From Ectobius pallidus (taxonomy: Eukaryota > Arthropoda > Insecta > Blattodea > Ectobiidae): DNA of 64,000 bases. The DNA lies in contig CAXKWD010000001.1 of NCBI GenBank assembly GCA_964059195.1, positions 158,212,532 through 158,276,531 on the forward strand. Direction: 5' to 3'. Both the position numbers and the translations under genes were made by a program. The notes beneath the pieces are model-generated. The model saw only the letters and a program-made list of their open reading frames with translations. It had not been told where the DNA came from and ran no database searches. Shown in pieces: positions 1-12,546 of this stretch; position 1 is the stretch's first letter, and every line of letters starts with the position of its first letter.

Positions 1-174
1 ATAATTGTTTTCACGCGGTATCGAAGCACTTCCTATCCGATGGCCTAAGTGCGTTGAACTAGGAGGGGACTAAGTAGAAAAATAATGTACAAGCAAACGT
101 TCTTCCTGCAGTAAAATAGTGGGAAAAAATTAATTGCGGTTTTCATTTGTTTCTCCCTCGTACATATGTATTTA

Positions 175-876
175 TCACCGCCGTCTCCAGAATTACACTG
201 ACTCTCCTATGCTTTATTTTAACATGGAGTTCAGAGTATTGCTCAATCATAGGGGTAGCGAGGGGGGGTTTTGGGGGTTTGAACCCCCCCCCATTGATTA
301 AAAAAAGGAAAATTGTATAATTTTTTTAAGTCTGCCCATAAATTGCTTAATACAAGTATAAAGCGTGGGAAGCTTAAAACTCGTTATTTTGCGTCTTAAT
401 TTTTAAAATTTTCCGGGGAAGGACCCCCGGAAGCTTAAAACTTGTTATTTTGCATCTTAATTTTTAAAATTTTCCGTGGGAGAACCCCCGGAAGCTTAAA
501 ACTCGTTATTTTGCATCTTAATTTTTAAAATTTTCCGGGGTAGGGCCCCCGGACCCCCCCTCTCCTTCCATACTCGCCAGACCCCGCGGATGTTATAACC
601 CCCCCCCCATATGGTCGGCCTGGTTACGCCTATGTGCTCAATTGCCTAATTTCTTCAGTAGAGGCGTCGCAGTTCACACCCAGATTGCATGAAATTCCAG
701 CATACTTAAGTTTCCGAGTTTATACTTTAGAGGGCAACACATAGCATACGGTAATGTAAAGGGTATTGCAGCTGGGTGTGGTAGGTGCTGCCATCTGTAA
801 TGTCGCTGCGTACGCAAAATTAGCCGTATAGGACAGGCAGTGTATACACGAGTAATACAGTCTAGAAGGCAGTGGT
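175..876. repeat. Foldback-type repeat, copy 1 (one arm plus spacer)
   Basis: This stretch matches one arm and the central spacer of the long inverted-repeat element at about 45136-45695. Both contain the spacer with CACCGCCGTCTC and the arm with TTTAACATGGAGTTCAGAG through to the outer CACGAGTAATACAGTCTAG. The match is broken at 248-634 by an inserted MITE. The opposite arm is not present to the left of the spacer. No coding capacity is seen. Outer ends are approximate because only two copies are available and no target-site duplication was found. Confidence 0.7.
248..634. mobile_element. Non-autonomous hAT-like MITE with internal tandem repeats, copy 1
   Basis: The element starts CATAGGGGTAGCGAGG and ends CCTGGTTACGCCTATG, an imperfect terminal inverted repeat. 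It is flanked by a perfect 8-bp duplication TGCTCAAT (240-247 and 635-642). Inside are three tandem units of about 65 bp, each starting GGAAGCTTAAAACTCGTTA or similar, ending in a GGGG/CCCC-rich joint. A second copy lies at 42788-43178. The 8-bp duplication suggests mobilisation by a hAT-type transposase; that assignment is inference. It has inserted into the foldback repeat around it. Confidence 0.88.
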
Positions 877-996
877 ATTTATTAAACTGTTATTCATAGG
901 AAATGGAGAATACAATAGTTAATTTTGTCGTTAACTTAAATCTGTTTACGCAATTAAGATTTATAAGGGCAAATATGTAACTTGATGACAAGTAAG

Positions 997-1627
997 TAGG
1001 GTGGACATTTCTAAAATGTCAGAAAGGAGGACACTTCTTCGGTAATCTAGCGTAGTATAAAACTTCGGGCATGGACGGCTGGACAGCAGATATTACATGG
1101 TATAACCATGACTAATTTTATTAATAACTGCATTTATATAAAATAAATGATTATATACTGCTTTACTGCTTTTTGAAATGTACTGAAATTCTTTGACCCA
1201 CTGAGGATTAAAAGAAGAATTTCGTTTTGTCATTCTGGTAGTTGAAGAAAAACAAGGCAAACTGCAAAGAATGTACAATACAAATGGAGACTTGTACAGC
1301 AATCAACAGTACGGCCAACGCCACGTACTGCACCAAACAAAATATGATAGTACGCTATCATCGTATGGACAAGCGGGCCAACGTTAGGAATAGATTCAGA
1401 TTTTTCCGCGGCACCATCTAAACAAATGATAGTATCGACAAGCGTGCCAACCTTAGGATTGGCAGGAACATACGGGAAAATACAAATGTTATTAATACGC
1501 TTTACCGATCCATCAGAGTCTCCAAAAGGAGGACAAATCAACGTCCGGCATAAGGCTGCTCCGGATGGAGGACTGCTTAGCAGAAAGCCTTACAGTCCGG
1601 CCAAAAGCCGGACGTCTGGCCACCCTA
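997..1627. mobile_element. hAT-like non-autonomous element
   Basis: Ends are TAGGGTGG and CCACCCTA, flanked by the perfect 8-bp duplication CAAGTAAG (989-996 and 1628-1635). The 8-bp duplication and the TAGGGTGGMCA-type end are typical of hAT elements. Inside, pieces such as GACAAGCGKGCCAACSTTAGG occur twice in related form. No transposase domain is recognisable; open frames here are short and lack known motifs. Confidence 0.82.
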
Positions 1628-1635
1628 CAAGTAAG

Positions 1636-2562
1636 GTATGCCAGTAACAGGGAATACATTAAACTCTGTTTGTAATATTCCACATAATTTATTCGAAACC
1701 AATAGCACTGACTTGTGATTTTAAATGCTGTTGCTCTGTGCTATTCTTAGCTCGACACAGATAATGCAACAAGACGAAACAATTAACATGGCTTCCTTGC
1801 TCGTACGTGACCGCAGGTCCTCTAGGCACTTTCGTAATGGCGCAATACAAGAGACCACAGTCAAACACATTTAAAATTAAACAGCCACACTACAGCAGCT
1901 CAAACGCAAATCGATTCGACATGCCACAAGCATTGTTTAAATAAGGCCACTTTGCTCTCTGCCGGGTCGGGATTATCGGCTTAGCCGCACCCCGACACCC
2001 TTATCATCATATCTGTTCTGTTATTTTACCTTCCATGTTTCCATTATGATCGGGCGATTGCATCGGAATCCATGTTGTACCACATTTAATGGATTTCAGA
2101 AGCGAGTAATTTCGTTGAAGATAAATCTAGTCATGTATTCCTAGAATACTGGACGCAATATTGTACAACTTTGAGTTGCTATTAGAATTAATAATTTGTT
2201 TAAACTTCTGTCGCATCTGCTATATAAATAAATAATTTTATTATAACGAATTGTAGTACAAAATTGTTACAAATGTAAAATGCCAACCGAAAAAGCGAAG
2301 TTTTGTTCGTAAGAAGTTCGGTATACATTAAAATATTTACAACAAAGAGAACATGTTATCGTTACAATAAAAAGGATGCGGTATTTATTTATTTATTTAT
2401 TGAATATACAGTTTTATGAACCCTATTTTACCTGAAGGTACATTAGGGTTGTAGTTTTTACAAATTTAATTTTTAATTTCACTATTTGGCTATGATATAC
2501 CATTCCGTTCTATAACTAGCAGTGTGAAGCATTAACACCCAATCACACTGGTAACTTTAAAC
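1636..2562. other. Unassigned intergenic DNA
   Basis: AT-rich sequence with a short ATTT microsatellite near 2382-2401. I see no gene, no clear terminal repeats and no RNA gene. Confidence 0.5.
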
Positions 2563-2564
2563 TA

Positions 2565-3242
2565 CAGTGAGTCCCACGCAAGAGTTGGCCAATCATGCGG
2601 GTTTCTGCGTCGCGGCAGCCGCAGCTCTAACTCCCGAGCGATCGGGTGAAATAGGCTATCTATGCAAACGGTGTAATGGTTCAGGTTCTCACATTTACTT
2701 GGAATTACAATGATAATAACCACGTACCTCGTCACAAAAGATGTTGGAAATGTCCTCCTCTTGCATTCACACAACACTGATATCTTTTCAGGAAATTTTC
2801 TTTCACGGGCATAAGTTCAGCTTCCGAGATAGAGTTAATTTCTCTTGTGATATTGTCTTTAAGTTCTTCTAATTTATGGAAAATTGACCTATACACTTTA
2901 TTTTTCAAGTTTCCCCATAAATAATAGTCACACGCTGTTAGAAGAACTTAAAGACAATATCACAAGAGAAATTAACTCTATCTCGGAAGCTGAACTTATG
3001 TGCGTTAAGAAAATTTCCTGAAAAGATGGGGATGCAAGAGGAGGACATTTCCAACATCTTTTGTGATGAGGTACGTGGTTATTTTCATTGTAATTCCAAC
3101 TGTAAATGTGAGAACCTGAACCATCACACCGTTAGCGGATTTATTCGCGCAGATATTTCACCGGATCTCTCGGGAGTTAGAGCAGGGGCCGCCGCGACGC
3201 AGAAACCCGCATGATTGGCCAACTCTTGCGTGGGACTCACTG
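2565..3242. mobile_element. TA-flanked foldback element of Tc1/mariner type
   Basis: The element begins CAGTGAGTCCCACGC and ends GCGTGGGACTCACTG, and TA lies directly outside each end (2563-2564 and 3243-3244). The two arms, about 2565-2882 and 2939-3242, are imperfect inverted copies of about 300 bp around a short AT-rich centre. Each arm contains sequence that translates like the last part of a Tc1/mariner-superfamily transposase. A plausible origin is head-to-head fusion of two 3' ends of one element. Confidence 0.85.
2939..3066 (+). pseudogene. Tc1/mariner-like transposase C-terminal remnant (right arm)
   Basis: Read from about 2939, one frame gives LLEELKDNITREINSIS, then a stop, and shortly after GGHFQHLL in another register. 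The pattern 'LEELK.NI..EI..I' followed by 'GGHFQHLL' is familiar from the C-terminus of many insect IS630/Tc1/mariner-superfamily transposases (from memory). The catalytic part is absent, so it cannot encode an active enzyme. The inverted, diverged counterpart lies on the minus strand at about 2755-2882 in the left arm. Confidence 0.7.
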
Positions 3243-3289
3243 TATAATCGATTATGTACATAAGAAAGTAAATAATAAAATTGTTCACA

Positions 3290-3520
3290 ACAGCATTTTC
3301 TTAGGAATATATGAAATAATGGTTTAGTGTAAAGAAGTTTACAATAATCTAGATGTCCTATTAAAACGTGTCTTTCTCTTTCAAACACTGGACAATTATA
3401 TAAAAGATATTCAACAGTTTGTTGTTCGCCACATATATACAGGTGTCCATTTTCTCTTGTCACTTTGAATCTTTAGAAATAGGAGTCAAAATTTCCATGT
3501 CCAGACAGAAATTGGGTCAC
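3290..3520 (-). pseudogene. Non-LTR retrotransposon ORF2 C-terminal (RNase H region) fragment
   Basis: The minus strand reads VTQFLSGHGNFDSYF, a stop, then RFKVTRENGHLYICGEQQ and TVEYLLYNCPVFERER. This matches the conserved tail of LINE reverse-transcriptase polyproteins of the R1/Jockey/I type: 'TGHG.F..YL.RF', then a Cys-containing 'CGE..TVEHLL..CP' motif. In intact elements this region follows RNase H and closes ORF2. Here there is at least one in-frame stop, a first Cys of the usual pair is not evident, and no upstream RT domain is found, so it is a short relic. The open frame seen here begins with GTG, not ATG. Confidence 0.72.
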
Positions 3521-3607
3521 TATAAAGCCAGGTTTAACAACACTCCTAAGACGTACTTAAACCGTCGGAAAGAAAGTATCCCTCGTAACGATGCGGTAAG
3601 GAAATAA

Positions 3608-6600
3608 CTGAATTGAAGATTAAAAATCTTGAATATACCTTTTATTGTTTATAGTTTGAGTTAATTCAGGGTAACTGCTAATGAAATATCTTGAACCGAA
3701 GCTAGAACTGTGCTTAACTATGACAGGTGTAAATTTTAAAGTTTAATTAATGGATTAAAAGATCCCTTCTTGTATTTAAATTGATCACGTTTTATTTTCG
3801 GAGATTGTGTAAGGATATTACACTTTACTTTGTTTAGCTCTTAGAAGCGTTTTAAAAGGCATAAAAAATAAATACCGAACCTCGCTTGGCATTAATTTCC
3901 TTAAAAACACAAAGAAAATTTCTCAACCATATTCTGGGGATGGCTATTTTATTTATGTAACTATTAGAAATTTTGCTTTCATAGCTTGCTACTGTTTTTT
4001 ACCATTGATATTGTAAACTGATTGTAGCTTACACGTTCCCGTATGTAAAAAAATGCAATCCTTTAGAAGAAGGGACGATCATGATTTAAGTAAATGAGGG
4101 TTAAAAACACAGACTTAATGCAAGAGAAAGACGTGGAGGTTAACATTTTTACCTGAAACAATTTATTATTATATTTTATTTCTCTTTATTAAATTTAATT
4201 GAATATAAGACGTGAGTAATTTCTACCATTAAAATGATGTACTTATTATTCATTTCTACCATTAAAATGTTTTTCTCGGCATTTAAAAACATGCTATTCA
4301 TATCCTTTGGGTCGTCCTCTTCTTCTTTATTTGCCGAAGCACTGAAAGAAAATGAGACATTTTCAGCTAATAGCAGCGAAAATCATTTCCAGAGGGGAAT
4401 GTAATCTGGGATTTCTGGTTAGTTTGCCTAGAGGTAAGAATACTCAGCTTCCAGGAACGAATCCAGATTAGTTACCAAGTATTCCTGCAGATGCTGCAGA
4501 GTTTAACACCTTCTACAGCAAAGCTAGGTTGCAAGCGATATTATTTTTATTGCAAGGGATTTAAATTATATTACATGCTATTCTGCTACATAGTTAACAA
4601 ATTCTCCTCAGTGACATAGGCCTATAATTAAGTTTTGATACGAAATGAATAATATTTTCAGCTCTCTTTTTATTCGCTTTCACTGAAAAGAGAAGTATTG
4701 AAATATTGAACTGTGGTCCTGGTTGGCTAATTCAATTAGGCTATAAATATGTTTCCATGTATCAAAAATAGTTCTTACAAGGTAAGTGGAGCTCGTCTTC
4801 ATGCCAAAACTATTCGGTAACATCAACATTATTACATGAAAACTAAATTGCTGCCTGTTTCCACTGCAAGGCCCTGAAGTCAAAACCGGAATTTGAGATG
4901 CAGGCAAGAATGGCACGAAATTGAAAACTCCGCGCGATTATGCAGTGAATACTATAGTGAAAGCCAGGGCTGTACAAGCTAATCAGGTGTTAGCATATGT
5001 GTGTGAAGACTTCGTAGTTACTAATGGAATTTTCCAGTTTACGTTAAGTCAGGGCTCTGTTTCGACATCTTTCAATGAAAACAGGCAGCTAAGTTTTTGA
5101 ATGTGTTTTTTTATAGAAAAATATTACAGCAGCAGAAAATTTCGTTTGTTGCATTCATTTTGCTTCCAGGTATAGGCCTACATGGAATTCGATCTTTGAA
5201 AATTTTGTTTTGGGAAAAGTGTATGTTTTGAATTTTCACTTCGCTTGTGTTAGTTATGTCATCATTAACATAAAATAAATTAGTTACTTATTATATTTCT
5301 TTTGAGATGTTATATGAAATCCAACGGGATTATAACTGTATAGGAGAAGTTTCTTCTCAGCATCACTGCTTTTGGAATATCATCAGCAGTTTTCATATGA
5401 CATTCTAATACCTGAGAAAATGCTTTTCACAGTGACTTTTTAGTCTGCTCTGATGAAAGAAGATAGAGCTGCTGGGATTGCCTTTTGCGAAAGATATTGA
5501 GGAAACTGATCTTCTATCGTAGCCTAAGGAACTGTACTACGATCGCTTGACAAACATCCTCATACACACCCTCCAGCTTTTCAATCTGGTAGATAAACGT
5601 TATCAGATTTGAGTTTACATAGGTTATTACTGTCTGAATAATCTAGTGATTTTCTTATTACTTTGACTTCTGCTTCAGACCCAGGAAAAATATATCTGTG
5701 GATAAAGTTTATGACCGGCAGCATACTCTTTAGAGATCAGTTTCCTCACATCGCGTAGTGTCTTCCATGACGCTACATCCCTGAAAGAACAAGGCCTACC
5801 ACAGGCAGATGGCAGCATTGGGAGTAAGTGGTCAGCATGCCGACACCCACGGCCGTTAATGGTGGTTTCCATGAACGGGTAGTGTCTTCACGTTCTCTTA
5901 ATTAAATACAAAAAAAACATAATACAGAAATCATTTCTGATATGTCAGTCAGCAGTCTTATTCTGTCATAAAATGTGTGACTCTTTTACATTATATAATT
6001 AAGGAATCGCGCACAATGCACTTATGAAGTCCCTAGTCAGAACCGAACATTTAACAATGAGAACTTATAAAGAAGGCAACCAGGTTAGCTAAATGTTAGG
6101 CCTACCTGTATAAGTATATCATTTGACAGAGTGACTATTGTATCTCCAAATCTGAACTGAAGATGATGCAACTTGCATCGAAATGCACATTCAAATAATG
6201 GACGCATCTGGGACCAAGAAGAAGATTTTAATATTATGACAACATTGTTTTTAATGTGTGCTTGTGCCTTCTGTATTATTTTTATTTTATATTATATAAG
6301 TGGCCCCAGATAAGTGCTACTACAAGGGTTTTAAGGTGGACACTCTTTCAATTTTATAACTATTTTAACCCTGTCTGAAAATGAAATTCATTAATAACTA
6401 CCTGTATAAGGTAACCTTCCTCAGGCACAGATGTCAGTCAGTCAGTCATAAACGGAACCTCAAAACCTCAATGTTCGACAGTTCTGTGATAATGATCTAT
6501 CCATACACATAATGATTATTACAGAAAATGGATCAAAGATTCTAACTGACAAATATTACCATAGACTAGCGTCTTCTATTTATATGCAAAGTTTATTGCA

Positions 6601-6913
6601 GAAGAGGGAAGGTCGTTCTCGTAATGTTGGCAGCACGGATCGCACTCAGTGTAATGGAAAACATAGCGTTTTCCACTCCATTGATCCTCAGCAGCTCCTC
6701 TGTTTTCTCAATGCACTTAGCTGGGACTTGTTTTGTTCTAAGCGAGTGTTGTTAGGTGGCCATCAAGCTGTGATGTGGGTATGACACTCTTGTTTAACAA
6801 GACTAAGTACCACAAATAACATCTCCCTGATTTGTTGCCACTAACGAGCTCATAGTCAAATCGTCTAGAAACACAATAGATTGTTTTGCTAGAATTAAGT
6901 TGAAAGTCCTATG
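3608..6913. other. Unassigned intergenic DNA
   Basis: AT-rich sequence without recognisable domains. Short open frames near 4680-4916, 5675-5872 and 6512-6784 have no known motifs and look like chance frames. No terminal repeats were resolved. Confidence 0.5.
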
Positions 6914-6921
6914 GAAGAGAG

Positions 6922-7112
6922 CAGTGGCGGACGCAGAGGGGGGGATTGGGGGGATAGATCCCCCCCCCCGAAATTTGAAAAAAAGGCTGTAATATGCACT
7001 CTAAGTGGCCAGTTTTATAAACTAATTATATATGTAAGTTAATTAATTTTTTAAGTATTCTTTCTACATATTCAAATCCCCCCCCCGAAAAAAAATTCTG
7101 CGTCCGCCACTG
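6922..7112. mobile_element. Short hAT-type MITE
   Basis: A 191-bp element with terminal inverted repeats CAGTGGCGGACGCAGA and TCTGCGTCCGCCACTG. It is flanked by the perfect 8-bp duplication GAAGAGAG (6914-6921 and 7113-7120). Just inside the ends are G-rich and C-rich runs that can also pair. No coding capacity. Confidence 0.92.
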
Positions 7113-7420
7113 GAAGAGAGTACTGTGAATGTTTGTTACAAATGCATTAAGAGTGTGTAAACCTGTTACTATATGATGGCAGTCCCATCTATAGGAAAGA
7201 TTCGTGCACAAGTGCAGCGAAGAGTCATAGTAATTGATACAAGCGGGTCTTTCTTTTTAAAAAATCGTACTTTTTGTCTCATAGATTTCTTTGCGAATGA
7301 AAAAATCACTACATAGACCGCACTTGGAGTTCCTAGGCCTGAAACTTCATTATGCGTCTTCCTGTAGCGTTACCTCACGACCACTCCACTCGGTAAATTT
7401 ACTCTGTACAAAGAACATAA

Positions 7421-7892
7421 CTAGGGGGAGGATTTCTATGACCTAAAAAATAGGATATATGCATGCATTTATGACCTAAAAAAACATTAAAATATGCCCA
7501 ATAAAATTTAAAATATGACTTTACCTTTTACACATTATGTATATTTTTTAAAGTTTCATTACAATTCATTTTATTAAAATATAATGTTAATTTTTTAAAA
7601 TATCTGTAAATTCTCAAAAAGTATCAGTATAATGCAAAATTTACAAAATATGATATGAAACTTCAAAATGTCTTTAATATGCACATAAATATGCCAAAAA
7701 TATGACCTAAATATGCATATTCATACGAAATATGCTACAACAGTTGAAAATTTCCTAAATATGCAGTTATATTTGCACAATAAAAGCCATTCCATTTTCA
7801 CCAGGATGCTTGGAATCGGGTTTAAATTAGTCGGAAACCTGAAATAATGCAAAGGGGATAAATATGACATGTCATAGAAATCCGCCCCCTAG
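7421..7892. mobile_element. ATATGC-rich MITE
   Basis: Ends are CTAGGGGGAGGATTTCTATG and the complement of CTAGGGGGCGGATTTCTATG, a terminal inverted repeat of about 22 bp with one mismatch. ACATAACT occurs at 7415-7422 and 7893-7900, so the duplication is either 6 bp outside a symmetric CTAG end or 8 bp with asymmetric ends. The interior is very AT-rich and is packed with AAATATGC and ATATGACC-like words. No coding capacity. Confidence 0.8.
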
Positions 7893-7900
7893 ACATAACT

Positions 7901-9382
7901 CATAACTGGAAGGACCAGTGCTGTTTCATCTACCGTGCATATCAGGATTATAGAAATGAGTTTTATTTTAATTGCATTGTTTGATATTTTGCGAGAGAAG
8001 TTTTCAAAACCAGAACACGTTAATAAAGTCCAGTTTAGTGCATGTTGCCATACCAGCTCAAATTTCCAAACAAGAAATATAGGAACAAACACATAATGAC
8101 AATTTGTACACCATTATTGGGGAAAATACATTCAAATTGAAATATAAACCCATTCGCTTTCGATTTAAAAAATCTATTTCAAATACGCACTAATGCGGTT
8201 ATCTGTGAATTTCATTGTGTGTTTATGTACTGCACACGATTACCGAATTCGTATTCAGTAGGTTACGCTAGGGAAAATACTGCAGCAGAATATAAATCAT
8301 GTGAATGGTTCGTACCGACTACCGAGTAAAATTAAGTCAGTGGAACAAACATAAAGGCATGAAATTTACTCTCATGGTAAATTTAGCCACACTTGTCGGA
8401 AGTATTTTTACTTTTGTTATACTTTTTTTTCTCTACAACCATCGACGTAGATTGTTTTAATTAGCGTACGTCCATTTCTGAAATTAAAATTCAAAAGGAT
8501 CCACCCCCTTGAACGGGGCTTTATGTGGCCATTCATATCCCCGCCCATCGCGTTTAATTTCCAGAAGCGCCAGGGAGGGACGTAGCGTTTGTCTGAAATT
8601 ACCCCGTGTCATCCGAGACGCATGGCGGCATTTTTCAAACCCTCCCGTTCAAACCGGGGGGGGGGGGCTGGTTTATACTCCTCATATTTTTTAGCTTGTT
8701 TCTGCAGGTATATGTTTTCTGAAGTACACCATTATGCCGGAATTGATGTCTGCGAATAAAAATTAACTGGCCGGAGGCTAAAGGGGGTGGTTTTTCAATT
8801 TTCAGACAGTACGGACTGGTGGTGCGTGAATCAATAAATACATCAAACACCCTCCGTTTGTATGTTACACCCTATATTATTTCTGTAGCTAGTCTGTTGG
8901 ATGCATTGATGCTCATATGTTTTCCTGTCAGTGGGAAATAGCACTTCAGCCTTTCCCCGCATTTTAACTCTGGTTGCCATGGTAACGTTAAAACAAATAA
9001 TAGCCTCACTTTAAATACTTACGAGAATTGAGTTTACATAAATTCCCATTCGAACCTGAGGCTGATTTAGGTGATTTATATTTTAGCTTATACGCAGGCT
9101 ACGTTAGCGAGTTCCTGACAAAAGGAATATTTTAGTGAAAGTGGTATGGGAAAATCTCCAAAATTTAGGAGGCGTGGATAGCATTACAAGGTCAAAGTAG
9201 GGCTATTTTGATTGAAGGATGGTTATTATTCTTATTACAAAATTAAATAATAATTAATTTAGTGGTATGAATTAAATTTCTTCTTTTCTCACGTTTACGA
9301 TATACATGTAAAAGTGTATTTGTTTTATTTACTCTGAACTTGGTTACACACAATTTCAGAGATATTTCACTACTAGCTTAAA
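7901..9382. other. Unassigned DNA with a low-confidence repeat at 8490-8860
   Basis: Mostly plain AT-rich sequence. Around 8490-8860 it becomes GC-rich, with two related GGGGGTGG...TTTTCAATTTTCAG-like pieces in opposite orientation and a run of 12 G near 8657-8668. I could not fix ends or a family. Confidence 0.35.
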
Positions 9383-10235
9383 AGACCCGGCGTCGCCCGG
9401 GTTTTGTATTTTGTAATTGGAAATTAGCTTATGAAGGATTTTCAATTTTAAATTCTAGGTCCTTATATAGGCATTTATAATTTGAAATAGGAAGAACGAC
9501 TTATTACACTCAAGCTATTCCCTCAGAAAACGCTTGATATAATTTTTTATGGCTCATAGAGGATCTAGAATTTTGCATCCCATCGCTTGTACAGTGCACA
9601 GCAAGTCTGGTAGAGGTTTAAATAAGAAGAAACAGAAATTCCTGTAACATAAAATTGTAATATCGAGGCGGGAAATTTCCCACTCTTATGTTACCATAAA
9701 GCCGTTTTGGAGATGAAATTAAACAGAAAGCATTATCACTTTCATACTTTTCTCTCCAAAAACCTGCGATATAATATAATAATATACACATTACCATACC
9801 TCGTTTTGTTTTCTCTATGTCCAGGGTAGAGAAAGTTATGTGATTCCATTACTTTAGTGGATTTCATTCTGTAATATTTATTTATAACATGAATTATTTT
9901 GATAACTTCTCTTATTTGTCAAAAGTGCATTTCATTTGTTTTTCCAAGCCCACCTGATACCATTTGGCAACAATATATTCTGTGATTTGGAATGGATAAT
10001 TCTGTGTAAAAAGGGATTAAGTATTTTCAAAAACATTTAATTTTTGGCATTTAGAATCAGAATTTTTCAAAATCCTTTCTTAGTGAGCACCTACATTATG
10101 AAACGAAGGTACTGTCAAAATTCCAAGTCTCTACCTGTTATAGTTTAGGCTGTACGTTGATTCCTGTCATTCAGTCAATCAGTCAGTCATTCATTCAGTC
10201 AGTCAGGACAAAGCCTTTTATATATATAGAGATTA
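9383..10235. repeat. Unclassified repeat with GC-rich hairpin end
   Basis: The left part carries the compact palindrome ACCCGGCGTCGCCCGGGT after CTAGCTTAAAAG. The right part ends in multiple CAGTCAGTCA/CATTCATTCA words followed by GGACAAAGCCTTTTATATAT and AGAGATTA. This combination looks like a dispersed insect repeat, but no target-site duplication or coding domain was found. Boundaries and class are uncertain. Confidence 0.4.
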
Positions 10236-10419
10236 TGTTAACTTTAACATGAAGTATTATACAGGTCTTGGACAGAATTTCAAAAAAGTGTAAGATTTTG
10301 ATTAAGTCAGGGCGACGGTTACGAAGAATGGGCAAAAAGAGAAAGAAATTAGACCATTATTATTCTAAACGGATTAGGAACCTGATTCAATGGGAATTCT
10401 GTTTTTTCGCAATATACAT

Positions 10420-11121
10420 AACTGCAGAAAGTAAGCAAGAAAGTAGTCAAGTTTTAGTAGAAGCAAGAGAAAATCGACGCCAATTTTCATGTGACAACCC
10501 GAGAAAATATCTATCCCAAATACAATTTTTTTGTATATATATATTTTTTTGTTTGTTCTGGAGCTATGCTGTTCATAGACAAAGGACAAAATCCCATACA
10601 TCTTTCTGGAAATCGCATTCTTTATTCAGTCGACCTCAAAACCAGTATTAAATGCTGAAAACTCGTCATTGAATTACAGGTTCGAACACAATATTTTCTC
10701 TACCTAGAGTACCTGTGATAGGGTAGAGAAAGTAATAATTTGAAAGTAAAGAGAAAATGTATACCGGTGCTTTACTTGCAACACCCTACTAAAAGCTATT
10801 CTATTATTGATCATTATGCACTGATACAGTTTGTGTAGGTTTATATTTACTTTATACTTTTATTTCCTTAGTTAAGGAATTTACTGATTTCACGGCTGTG
10901 TTATTTGTTGTAGATGAATTCTCTATTTGAATTTTTGGAGAGGGATAAATATGTATACTACAACCTCCATTAAAATTCGTCGTGGAAGAACAATTTCGAC
11001 TTAACTGTCTGCGATATGAAAACAAGATGGGCGAAGCTTACTTATTGAGAGATAAGTCAGCACGATTTCAAGCTGATACACAAAATTAAATACCTTAGTC
11101 AAATTCCAGCGTTCACGTTAA
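10420..11121. repeat. Segment A, left part (first copy)
   Basis: From AACTGCAGAAAGTAAGC to GTTCACGTTAA. The full left part recurs only at 13546-14247; later blocks start inside it, at GATACAGTTTGTGTAGG or further on. It is AT-rich. Open frames on both strands are short and carry no recognised domain, so I cannot say whether A is host DNA or an unrecognised element. Confidence 0.7.
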
Positions 11122-11773
11122 GGGGAGGTTGTAAGCACATTTGATCAAAAATGTGGATTTTCGGTTTATTGTATATTTCAATTGAATTAAGTATAATTTA
11201 CATGTTACATAGTCGTTTTGTGCTATAAGGGCCATAATGGCGTAGTTAATCTCCTTAACTCGTTACCGGCTGATTGCCGGGCACAATAATGAAAGTCCAT
11301 TCATACGTTGCCGGCTGTCAGACGGGACCAATTCCTTTTCCTTTTAGTTCTAGGTTTCCCTGAGTAGATGGCGCAATATGCTATGTACAAATTTACAGCT
11401 GAATATACTGTATTTTTTAAAATGTTTTTCACGGAAGTCAGCTTAGCATATGCTTTCATATCTACCGACTGAATGTTGCAAAAAATTGTTATCTTACACA
11501 AAAAACAATAATTTCCCAAATATATATTCATAAAAATTAGATATTTCTTTTTTTGCATATCCCTCGCTTGTACTGTGCGCAACAGTGATCTAACTATATA
11601 ATGCAGTTCGGAGAGAACTTATCTCAACCTTAGCATTGTGGCATCCTGGCCAGATGACGCAATGTTCCCGGAGTATCCGGGGTTCGAGAGGCTCTGGATG
11701 CCTGTGGAACTGAGGTGGGGGGGCCCAGGTAAAATAATCGGTGGTTGGCAAGCCTGGAAGATGACGGGGCATA
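11122..11773. mobile_element. Element B, copy 1 (left part only)
   Basis: Starts at the TTAA with GGGGAGGTTGTAAGC and matches the other B copies up to GACGGGGCAT. It then breaks into AATGGATACGTT, which is the reverse complement of AACGTATCCATT found about 55 bp further inside intact B. A second B left end follows at 11787, giving a 665-bp offset repeat. Confidence 0.85.
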
Positions 11774-11786
11774 ATGGATACGTTAA

Positions 11787-12546
11787 GGGGAGGTTGTAAG
11801 CACATTTGATCAAAAATGTGGATTTTCGGTTTATTGTATATTTCAATTGAATTAAGTATAATTTACATGTTACATAGTCGTTTTGTGCTATAAGGGCCAT
11901 AATGGCGTAGTTAATCTCCTTAACTCGTTACCGGCTGATTGCCGGGCACAATAATGAAAGTCCATTCATACGTTGCCGGCTGTCAGACGGGACCAATTCC
12001 TTTTCCTTTTAGTTCTAGGTTTCCCTGAGTAGATGGCGCAATATGCTATGTACAAATTTACAGCTGAATATACTGTATTTTTTAAAATGTTTTTCACGGA
12101 AGTCAGCTTAGCATATGCTTTCATATCTACCGACTGAATGTTGCAAAAAATTGTTATCTTACACAAAAAACAATAATTTCCCAAATATATATTCATAAAA
12201 ATTAGATATTTCTTTTTTTGCATATCCCTCGCTTGTACTGTGCGCAACAGTGATCTAACTATATAATGCAGTTCGGAGAGAACTTATCTCAACCTTAGCA
12301 TTGTGGCATCCTGGCCAGATGACGCAATGTTCCCGGAGTATCCGGGGTTCGAGAGGCTCTGGATGCCTGTGGAACTGAGGTGGGGGGGCCCAGGTAAAAT
12401 AATCGGTGGTTGGCAAGCCTGGAAGATGACGGGGCATGAAGGAGCCTCTCGAATAATAAGGTATTTTGCTCTTTTCTATAGTTAAAAAAAAAACGTATCC
12501 ATTAAATTTTAGCATGTACAGAAACGTATGGCCTCACGCCTTAGAA
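11787..12546. mobile_element. Element B, copy 2 (left part, interrupted by hAT)
   Basis: Begins GGGGAGGTTGTAAGC and runs to the CCTTAGAA target of the hAT insertion. The right part of B is missing because the following hAT copy is itself cut at 13545 and joined to segment A. Confidence 0.85.

Noticed and set aside
11301..11582. A 93-residue minus-strand frame recurring in every B copy
   Set aside because: No known motif, AT-rich composition, and it recurs only because B recurs. It cannot be separated from chance by sequence alone.
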